DNA of 17,531 nucleotides, taken from positions 1 through 17,531 of the forward strand of contig NAVB01004530.1 of the NCBI GenBank assembly GCA_002179805.1. Direction: 5' to 3'. Below, piece after piece: positions 8,933 to 16,238 of the stretch. The position numbers were made by a program, and so were the translations under genes. The number at the start of each line of letters is the position of its first letter. Position 1 is the stretch's first letter. Under the pieces are notes generated by a model, which worked only from the letters and a program-made list of their open reading frames with translations, was not told the DNA's origin and made no database searches. The DNA is from Acanthamoeba lenticulata. Its lineage: Eukaryota > Discosea > Longamoebia > Acanthamoebidae.

Positions 8933-9829
8933 TCAAGAAGACGCAGGGGCGGCTGCTGCAACAGGAGAGATGTGGTACGCGGCGTCCAGCCACTGCGTGA
9001 TCTCAGGCAGTAGCTCGTGAATGGGTCTATTGGCGTTGAACTCGCGTACCGTGCCCGGAGGGTAGAGCAAGCGCACGGCGTAGGCCTCGGCCTTGTAGCG
9101 CGCCGTCCGCCGCTCCACATCACCAACTGTCGTGTCATGCTTCCTCTTCTGCACGACATTGAACTCTCTGAATCAGCAACATACGGGGACGGGCGAGCTC
9201 AACACGGTCTGGAAGGAAGAACCTGAAGGCGCTCCAGGACCTTCTGGTCTCGTGGTCGCAGAGAGGGCGAGCTCCCCTCGCTGACGCTGTAGACGCGGTC
9301 CAGCTCACGGTCCACTCGACGACCGCTCAGACGCTTGCGTACGGTCTCTGGATCCACATTGAGCACGACCACCTTCAACATCCCACGCCAGCGGTCGTCA
9401 GGTTCTCTCCTCTTACACCGGTCCTACAGGCAGCCGCGGCACCTTGTCAGGCAGGAGGCCAGCGTCGCGAAAGGCTGCGTAGTGCTCAGGTTCGCGGATG
9501 CCTCGCTCCATGATCCATCCTCGTGGGTTGTTGCGCTCCACGCTACGCACGTGCTCCTCGATGAGTGGCACCACGAGCTCAATGGGCGGGCGCCGGGTCT
9601 TGTCCTTCTTTTGGTAGAAGAAGTCGCGCAGCTTCTGGCCTACCATGCTATCGTCCTGTCCATCGAGCTGAAGCGCGTGCCGTATGACAATCTCTCCGGT
9701 CTTTATGGGGGTCAGGCCGTAGTGCTGGCTCAGGAGCTGCAGCATCGTCGTCTTGCCACTCCCTGGCGGGCCGACGACAGTCACCTTCATCAGGGGTGGT
9801 GCCTTCCCCGTTTCTTCTTTGTGCTCCAT
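8933..9829 (-). CDS. Divergent adenylate-kinase-like P-loop nucleotide kinase
   Basis: Three exons, 9829-9428, 9372-9223 and 9148-8933, all join in phase 0 and give 255 residues. Near the N-terminus VTVVGPPGSGKTT is a Walker A loop that would bind the ATP phosphates. KTGEIVIRHAL takes the place of the usual adenylate-kinase 'GDmlR' AMP-binding turn, and GWIMERGIREPEHY that of 'GflLDGFPRt'. Across the first intron VPRLP joins VVVLNVDPETVRKRLSGRR, the parallel strand and LID start ('v..l.v.devl..Rl.gRr'). The third exon carries the helix ARYKAEAYAV and a final strand and helix ending ITQWLDAAY, as in the family's C-terminus. Length is near that of typical adenylate kinases. The changed AMP-site motifs mean substrate specificity is uncertain; it could be another nucleoside-monophosphate kinase or a regulatory relative. 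No AATAAA was seen past the stop. Confidence 0.7.
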
Positions 9830-10212
9830 GATGATGCGGGTTGCTTGTGACGTTGTTGAAGACTAAAGGAAGCTTGAGCGATGGTGAAGCAGCACCATTG
9901 CAGCGCCATAGTGAACACTCTTGCAGCCGTGCGCCAAGTCTCTCGGCACCTCTTCCCACTTATACCTGAAATTCAAGTGACGATTCCATTTTTCTCTGGC
10001 CGTTGGGCCAACGGCAAAGGCGATGGCTTCACTTCGATCAGGCTGATTGAAGCCGCCGCGTCGTCTCCCGTTCGGCGTTGTTTTCTCCTGAGCCAGTTGA
10101 GCCACAGGCACAACGTCTTCTTCTATTTTACTGGAAATGAACCAACCTCGTGATATTGCAGGAGCGTTATTTTTTTTATTGAATAAAACTCGCACCAAAC
10201 AACAATCACAAG
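9830..10212. promoter_or_regulatory. Divergent intergenic region between the kinase and the beta-rich protein gene
   Basis: The kinase is read leftward from 9829 and the next gene rightward from 10213, so both promoters should lie in these 383 bases. A TATAAG on the minus strand near 9959-9964 is a candidate TATA element for the kinase. An A/T-rich stretch with TTGAATAAAA at 10172-10189 lies about 30 bases before the plus start. A 90-codon plus frame at 9881-10153 also occupies this gap (see findings). Confidence 0.4.
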
Positions 10213-11604
10213 ATGTGGTTTTGTGATGATCCTTTGGCGTCGCAATGCTGTACGTTGCTCGCAACTCCCACACTCAAGTGCGAGTTCGATTAACATCCTG
10301 GTTACGGCGTTGATTGTTAGTTGAATCGCTGACACAAGAGGTAGACGCCGGTATCGCCGTGCCCTGGCCTGCATTTGAGGAAGGCGGGTTCCACTGGCGA
10401 GCCAATTGGGTGCCCGCGCTGCACCTTCCTCGACGCGCGGCCCTCGCGCGCGACTGGGCCCAAGCTGCCGGCACGACGACGCACTTCATCTTCGGGGCCT
10501 GGTATGACAAGCAGTCCTTTGCTGGATCACCTGCAGAGAGCGCAGCGGCTCAGGGCTTTTTGATTCCCAACATGCGCTTCTTCCACGCAGGACCTCTGGT
10601 GCGCACGCCCGCCCCTGGTGGACGAACAGCGTAGACAACGAGGAGGAGGAGCTGCTACTTATCAACCATCCCTCTCCTCTTTACATCAGGGTGGCCTGAG
10701 CGTCAAGTCGGACGGGTTGTTCGCTGAGGCGGAAAGCTACGTTGACGCGATGCCGGGCCTGCGAATCAGCGCCACACTCTGCGTGGCACCGCTCGCCAAG
10801 TGCGCCCCCGACAATGCTTTGTCGCTTGTGGCACGAAGCTCACTCGGCAGTCTTTTTTCTTCCAGAGCCCCCAGGCTGACGGACCTGGGAGTGCACTTCT
10901 TCCTCGTCGATGGACTCAACGTGCGTGCCGAGTTTAAGCAGAGGGCAGCCCAGCAAGTGCGCGCCGCCCTCCAGTTGGCCCCGGGCGCCTTCTTCCCCCG
11001 CACTCTGGCGCAGCTGCCCGATCAGCCGCGGTCAGCGCTGCGCACATTCCTCGCACGCAGCCAGGTCGGCTGCGCCGCGCTCTTCGGCCGCCAAGATGGC
11101 GAGGCCTGGACGACCGCGTCCTCTAGCGCCACGGTGCACTGGGCCTACACGCACCCGCTCGACAAGGCGCCCGTGAAGGATATGGCGGTTCCGCACCTGG
11201 CGCTGCGCCTCACGGGCGGCACGTCCTACGTGAAGCTGCAACTCTCAGCCGCCTCGATCCTCGCCGATGATGACTCGTCCTCGAAAGCGGACACTGTCAC
11301 GTCGGACGAGCGTGCACGCCCGCCGAGTTCGCGCTCGGGGATTTGGGCGAGCACCGAACTAGATTATGGCTGGGGCACTGGCGAACGGCTCGTGAGCATC
11401 GACACGACGATGCGGTACTCGAGCCGCACCAGCCGCGGGACGTGCACGGTTATGAACAAATTTACCCCAAGGGGATTGGCCACTCTCCTGGAGGCCAGTT
11501 GGTTGCAGCGGTTTGGGCGCGTCACTACCAGCGTCGCGGCCAAGGTCCCATTCACCGTGCAGATTCCGCCCACGGTTACTTTTTCGATCGGCACACGCGT
11601 TTGA
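10213..11604 (+). CDS. Unrecognised beta-strand-rich protein, possible beta-barrel
   Basis: Three exons, 10213-10249, 10321-10598 and 10690-11604, give about 409 residues with matching phases (1, then 0). The start is the ATG reading MWFCDDPLASQC. A strong GTACGT donor ends exon 1 and joins it to the next open stretch, which has no ATG of its own at a useful place. I do not recognise a family. The sequence has no long hydrophobic helix. It shows repeated alternating-residue strands, for example HFIFGAWYD, GLRISATLCVAPL, ATVHWAYTH, VSIDTTMRYSSRTSRGTCTV and a C-terminal VTFSIGTRV ending on a hydrophobic residue. That pattern resembles outer-membrane beta-barrels of mitochondria, but this is inference only. 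The first exon is short and less certain than exons 2 and 3. It ends convergent with the PX gene, 82 bases away. Confidence 0.6.
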
Positions 11605-11622
11605 GCGACCACAAAGACATGA

Positions 11623-11628
11623 AATAAA
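11623..11628 (+). terminator. Polyadenylation signal AATAAA for the beta-rich protein gene
   Basis: AATAAA lies about 20 bases after the TGA ending at 11604, in the short gap before the convergent PX gene's stop at 11687. Confidence 0.6.
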
Positions 11629-11686
11629 TGGTGAAATTATTTGACAAGAAACAAAGCAAGTAAAAATACAATGTTGATCGCAACGC

Positions 11687-12639
11687 TCAAAGCTTGACCT
11701 TGAAGGGCATTTTGTTGTTGGGGACGTGATCTTTGGTGTCGCCCAGCTGGAAGGGACCTACGAAGCGGATAAAGATTTGCTCGTATTTCTCGTTGTTGAC
11801 AAACTCCATCTGGCGCTCCTCCACGCCTGTGGTAGTGGATAAAACGATTAAAAGACTCGCACATAATAAAAGAAAAATATAAAGAAAAAAAGCAGAGGCA
11901 AGAGGGCCGAACCGCGAAGGTACTGGCGCAAGCCGACCTTCCGCTCCTCGATGACTTGATCTTCAAGAGAGCCAATCAACTTTTTGCCCGGAAGCGGGTA
12001 AGGCAGCTTGATGTTCGTCTTCCATTTGACCGCCTAGTGCCGCAATGCAATATTAAACTAAAATGATGAAAATAATTCAATAAAAAAATTAAATATATTA
12101 ACACGCATTACCTTGTTAAACTCGCCAAACTGTGAGTAGCGCCGCTGGATGGTCCAGACACAGTCCAACCACTTCACCCGGACTTTGTAGACCTGCACAA
12201 CGTTCATGAACGTGAGAATCGCGAATCAAGCACTGTGTTGCTCACTTCAAAAAGGGCGTACGGTGTAGGTCTGGCTGTTGTGCTTCTCGATGAGGGTTTC
12301 GTCGAGCAGCTCGAGGCTGAGCACGGGAGCGTCCTTCTTCTGGTGGACGTAGACGGACTCGCGCTCGCCCAACTGCAATTGGCCGGCGTTGAGTTTTTCT
12401 GGAGTAAACAAATGTCGCACGGCAACCAAGCAGCCAATTGCAATCAGCGACTCGACCGCAAGGAGGAAGAGGAGGAGCTGCGTACGCAGGTACTCCCGCT
12501 GCTTTTGCTTGGTGTATTGCTCTTCCTCTTTCTCGAATTCCTTCTCGCGCTGTTTGAGGCGTTCCTCTTGCAGGACCTTCTCCTTCTCTCGCTCCACCTC
12601 GCGCAACAGCCGCTTCATCTCGCGCTCCTCCTTCGTCAT
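11687..12639 (-). CDS. PX (phox homology) domain protein with N-terminal coiled coil
   Basis: Five exons, 12639-12486, 12398-12262, 12192-12112, 12033-11913 and 11826-11687, give 210 residues with every phase agreeing. Residues 1-50 are a highly charged Glu/Lys/Arg helix (MTKEEREMKRLL onward). The PX domain follows. VYKVRVKWLDCVWTIQRRYSQF contains the R-R-Y-S-x-F core, where the first Arg contacts the 3-phosphate in PI3P-binding members. PYPLPGKKLIGS is the Pro-rich loop with its Lys. VIEERKVGLRQYL is the membrane-proximal helix. The C-terminus, RFVGPFQLGDTKDH and beyond, is a short extension. Such proteins bind phosphoinositides on endosomes; I infer a sorting or tethering role. The first proposed intron (12485-12399) is 87 bases, open in frame and encodes a hydrophobic segment, so a 239-residue form is possible. 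PX call is firm. Confidence 0.82.
12399..12485 (-). other. In-frame intron that would encode a transmembrane-like segment if retained
   Basis: The donor GTACGC and acceptor TTTACTCCAG are in the same phase (1), and the 87 bases contain no stop. If spliced, REYLQ runs into KLNAGQLQLG. If retained, the protein gains LLLFLLAVESLIAIGCLVAV, a 20-residue hydrophobic stretch between the coiled coil and the PX domain. Pyrimidine enrichment before the acceptor favours splicing. Confidence 0.6.
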
Positions 12640-12694
12640 CTCGCTCTCCTCACTTGGCCCTGAAAACCCACCACAAAAAATCCATTAAATATAA

Positions 12695-12701
12695 TTTTAT
12701 A
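12695..12701 (-). promoter_or_regulatory. Candidate TATA box upstream of the PX gene
   Basis: TATAAAA on the minus strand lies about 60 bases before the PX start codon at 12639, inside the 95-base gap that also holds the upstream gene's 3' end. The AT-rich setting makes a chance match possible. Confidence 0.4.
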
Positions 12702-12713
12702 AATGATTATTGT

Positions 12714-12719
12714 TTTATT
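12714..12719 (-). terminator. Polyadenylation signal AATAAA for the Pro/Ala-rich protein gene
   Basis: AATAAA on the minus strand begins about 16 bases past the stop at 12735, in an AT-rich stretch like the other 3' ends here. Confidence 0.55.
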
Positions 12720-12734
12720 CAATAATCTTTAATA

Positions 12735-13684
12735 TCAAGGAAAAAGAAGGTGCGTACGAGTGGAGGGCTGGGGCGCAGAGATGTAGCGCTGGTCGGGCGA
12801 CGAGGACCCAAAGAAGGAACCATAGGTCGAGGTCGGCGCCGAGGCTGGTGTCGCGTAGGCACCCCCGCGCAGACCTCCTTGCCGGGTCGGGACTGCCGGT
12901 GCCGCCGCTGCTGCGGAAGCCGACCAGCCCGGGGACGCCGCTGCTCCGAAGCGGGGAGCCGCCTTTGCGGGCGCCGAGTTGGACAAGGAAGACGAAGGAG
13001 GCGAAGCGCCAGGCGACGGTGAAGCAAAGCGGTTGTAGGGTCGGCCGGCCGGGGGTTGTTCGTTCGTCGGGGTTGGTGCTGCGGTGGCAGCAGCAGGGCG
13101 CGGGGGCCACGCAGGCGCGGAAGAGACTGTTGGTGGGGGGCTGCGAGCAGGCACTGCAGGCGGGACGGCGGGACGTGGCCGCAAGAAGGCGGGTGGAGCT
13201 TGCACGGGCCCCGTCCCCGCTCGCGCTCGCGACTCAGGCTGCACGAACGGCCATCATCGCCATTGTCAGTATTACCACAAACAAGCCCTTTTGAAGCACG
13301 TGCCTGTGGTTGTGGTCTGGGAGGAGTTTGAGCGGACGGAGCGGGGCCGCCCGGGGGTGAGCGTCCCGGTTGGGGGCGAGAAGCCCAAGGTGGAGCCTTG
13401 GCACCGGCCCCAGCAGCGGGTGAGCTTGCGGAGAGGGGGTTGGCCGCTGTAGGCAGCAGTAGGGCACCACATTGGTTGCAAAATTTGTGGTGTGGCTTCT
13501 GCTGGCTGTGCTTGCAGCCTCCCACCACCGCACCTGTAGGGACCATCGTGTGGGCCGTGTGCAGCGCAAAGACAACGAACTGGTCGTGTGTGCGTAGAAC
13601 TGCCAGTTCCGTTGGACCAACCAGACTATGCTGTCTGCCCAGAACCGCGTAAACTGGCGAAGAATATCCGCTCATACCGCACAT
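12735..13684 (-). CDS. Pro/Ala-rich low-complexity protein with a CNQC zinc-ribbon-like motif
   Basis: Two exons, 13684-13283 and 13238-12735, give about 301 residues, with a short 44-base intron (donor GTTTGT, acceptor GTGCAG, phase 0). The start chosen is MCGMSGYSSPVYAVLG, because the open frame further upstream overlaps the first exon of the divergent neighbour. Residues about 20-55 are fairly hydrophobic (DQFVVFALHTAH). Cys57, His59, Cys69 and Cys72 (CKH, then FCNQCG) look like one zinc knuckle or half a zinc ribbon. From about residue 80 onward the protein is Pro, Ala and Ser rich and probably disordered, with some Gly/Phe/Tyr and Arg near the C-terminus (TYGSFFG, DQRYIS). No enzyme domain is seen. 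The intron is short for this window, so exon 2's link to exon 1 is less sure. Function is unknown; disordered scaffold or RNA-associated roles are guesses. Confidence 0.55.
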
Positions 13685-13805
13685 TCCGATCGTATATTTG
13701 GTTGTCGACAGTGCGGATGACGTGGCTTGTGCCCCTTTGAGCGCGAACAGACCAGAGTCAAGAAGAAGGTGGTTCCAAGACAAGATCTTGATAGCAGGGT
13801 CAAAG
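13685..13805. promoter_or_regulatory. Short bidirectional promoter region
   Basis: Only 121 bases separate the divergent start codons of the Pro/Ala-rich gene (minus, 13684) and the SMP-30-like gene (plus, 13806), so the two probably share a promoter. No clear TATA box was identified. If the minus gene starts further upstream, the regions would overlap. Confidence 0.5.
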
Positions 13806-16136
13806 ATGAATCTCCGAGTAGGCACGCTGCTGTGTTTTATTTTACTCGGCAGCGGGTGGCTGGGAGCAGAGGCTCTGACTCTGAAGAGGATGCCTGTGGT
13901 GGAGCCTCTCTACTCTGCAGCCTACTTGGGTGCGTCAATCTAAATACTTTGTGCCGTTTATTGCAAACATGCTTGGATCTGACGATAAAACAGACAGCCC
14001 TGTGTTCAACTTGGAGGACGGCAGTATGTGGGTCAGCGACGTGCAGAACGACCGCATTCTGCGACTGCTTGACATCTTGCCCAAGTCCGACGCTGTCAAG
14101 CGAGCCGCTGGCAAAGTCGTCATCCACAACAAGGACAAGAAGGACTCGGACATTGACGACCTTATCATGACCCACCCTGCTCCAATCAGGTAGACTTCTT
14201 GGACCACCAGTCTTTCCACACTTTGATCTCACTCATCTTCCAAACACCAGAGCACCTTCCGGCCGGTCTCGAGGCATCGCCTTTGACCAGCGAGGCCGCT
14301 TGGTTATGTGCGAGTCTGGAGGGCGGAGAGTGACCCGTCTGGAGCTTGATGGCCAGGTGCGTGTGATCTCCTGAATGTGCCTCAGCATGCTGTTGGGCTG
14401 AGCCTGCAGAGAACCGCAGATAACGGTTCTTGCGGAGAAGATCGACAACAAGCGCTTCAACAGTCCCGACGACCTCATCATAGACAGCAAAGGGCGCATC
14501 TTCTTCACTGATCCTCGGTTTGGGTCTCGGTGCGTTGCTCCGCAGCACGACAAGTGTGGTCATTGTTAGCTCATCATATCGCATGGACAGGGAAGACATG
14601 GACATGCCGATCGAAGCTGTCTACCGAATAGACGTTGACGAGTATCAAGGTGTGCACCATAAAATCTCCTCTTTCAAAGTGACGACCTTTCTCAAACCTC
14701 ATTTGTGATTAGGCAAGCATAGAGTGACCCGCATCGTCGACAACAAGTACATCAAGCGCCCCGCGGGCATCGGGCTGTCCCCGGATGAGACCAAGCTCTA
14801 TCTGGTGGAAGCCAATCCAGCAACGCCTCGCCTCGTGGTGTTCGAGCTGAAGCGCGACGGAACCATCCTCGACGCTCCGCCCTACATCGTCCACGATTTC
14901 GGCAAAGGCAAAGGTGGAGACGGCTTGTGCATAGATTCACATGGTGTGTGTCCCACCTTGCCCTCCTCTGCACCGGGTGTCCCTCTAACTGTCCACGCGC
15001 AGGTAACCTCTTCGTAGCCGGTGGCTCGAGCTCTCAGCCAGAGAACCCTGCAGGCGTTTACGCCTTTGCCCCAGAGGGCACCCACCTGGGTTTTATCCCT
15101 GTGCCGGAGGTACTTCACCATGCCAGATGGCTTGTTGCCTTTCTTCCACTCACGCGGCGCAACTAGGAATCGGCGGCGAGCTGCCGCTTTGGTGGGTGGG
15201 ACATGCGCACCCTCTACATCACCGCCGGAGGAGGTACATCCTCAACCGCAAACGCATAAGCGAACAAGTGCCTGACGTTGTGGTCAGTCATCTACCAGGC
15301 AAAGATGGCCATTCCGGGCTTCAACACCAACTTCTATCCGCGCGAGGACGAGGAACGAGAAGTCCACCTTTGGGAGGACGCAACACCAGTCCCCACGCCT
15401 ACCGCCATCCCTACGGCCACTCCCTGCCCCGTCGACGAGCGGTGAGGACTCAGCTTTCCGCGTTCACTCTGGAGTTGATTGCTGACGTCAGCCTTCTCTC
15501 TGCTTCAGGGTGGCGGAGAACGACATGTTGCGAGAGAGGATACAAGTCCTGGAGCAGGAGCTAGCTGCCCGAGAGGACCAGCTTCAAGTGCAAGAGCTTC
15601 AGCTCAAGCAGTTGGGTGCCACCGCTTCACATCACGGCTCTCTTCCACCTCCGGTGCGTCCGCCTCCACCGCCACGCCGTCGCCGGCGGCTCGTGCGACG
15701 AAGGCCATTTGACGACTTCGACGACTTCTACGAGTATGAATACGACTACGACTATGACTACGACGAATACGAGTACGATGAAGGTGGCTACTATGATGCT
15801 GACCCACGACCACGTCGTCGGCCACCACCAACCTACTATCCTTCGTCGTCGGACGGCGGCTACGAGTGGGACACGGCTTACGACCAGAAGCAAACGCGAC
15901 ACAACAACGCGGCGAGCGCGTACAACAGCAACCACAGGGGCGGCGCGCCGACGCCGAGCAGCGGCTTGTCCAGCGCCATGACCACCACCACCACCACTGG
16001 TGCCGCGCCAGGAACGACCAGCAGCGGAAGCGGAAGGCGAACGCCCTCGGCGGCGCGGCGGACGCCCATCCGCCAGACCAGGAGCGACGAGGCTGCGAAG
16101 CAAGCCGCCCTCCAGCGCGGCTACGACGAGCTCTGA
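13806..16136 (+). CDS. Secreted SMP-30/gluconolactonase-like beta-propeller with coiled coil and Tyr/Asp-rich tail
   Basis: Ten exons: 13806-13929, 13994-14189, 14251-14356, 14420-14529, 14591-14649, 14713-14943, 15003-15109, 15167-15233, 15288-15441 and 15509-16136. All phases agree and the product is 593 residues. Residues 1-24 are a signal peptide (MNLRVGTLLCFILLGSGWLG). Residues 42-380 give propeller blades of the SMP-30/strictosidine synthase-like family: DSPVFNLEDGSMWVSDV, GIAFDQRGRLVMCESGGRRV, RFNSPDDLIIDSKGRIFFTDP, RPAGIGLSPDETKLYLVE, GDGLCIDSHGNLFVAGG and WDMRTLYITAGG. Family enzymes are metal-dependent lactonases. Here the usual first Glu is Asp42 and the Asn of 'RPNG' is Ala216, though Asp268 is kept, so activity is doubtful. 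A Thr/Pro linker follows, then a coiled coil (about 386-420), a Pro/Arg patch, a Tyr/Asp tract (about 453-484) and a Ser/Thr/Gly-rich tail. Propeller and secretion calls are firm; the substrate is unknown. Confidence 0.82.
15711..15806 (+). repeat. Low-complexity Tyr/Asp/Glu-coding tract
   Basis: About 32 codons near the C-terminus of the SMP-30-like protein are almost only Asp, Tyr, Glu and Phe, with repeated GACTAC and GAGTAC units. It is acidic and aromatic and follows an Arg-rich patch (PPRRRRRLVRRR). It could bind cations or undergo tyrosine modification; that is inference. Confidence 0.8.
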
Positions 16137-16238
16137 TTCCGCTGTCGGCCCATAAACAAACAAAAACAAAAAACAAAAAACAAAAAACAAAAAAACCTAA
16201 ACTAAAAAACGGAAAAATTAATGTGTTGGATGGCGCGC
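16137..16238. repeat. Convergent 3' gap with CAAAAAA repeats
   Basis: The 102 bases between the convergent stops of the SMP-30-like and ankyrin genes are A-rich on the plus strand, with about four tandem CAAAAAA-type units at 16161-16195. There is no perfect AATAAA; ATAAAC at 16153 is the closest for the plus gene. The two 3' untranslated regions probably overlap. Confidence 0.6.

Noticed and set aside
9863..10273. A 136-codon minus frame upstream of the kinase
   Set aside because: It overlaps the start of the next plus gene and has no recognisable domain. The kinase already has a suitable start 13 residues before its first strand, so no upstream exon is needed.
12719..13294. Plus-strand Arg/Gly-rich frames opposite the Pro/Ala-rich gene
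   Set aside because: They are antisense shadows of Pro/Ala codons and lack splice or start support.
13685..13825. Upstream extension of the Pro/Ala-rich protein's open frame to 13825
   Set aside because: It would overlap the signal-peptide exon of the divergent SMP-30-like gene. The start at 13684 avoids the overlap.
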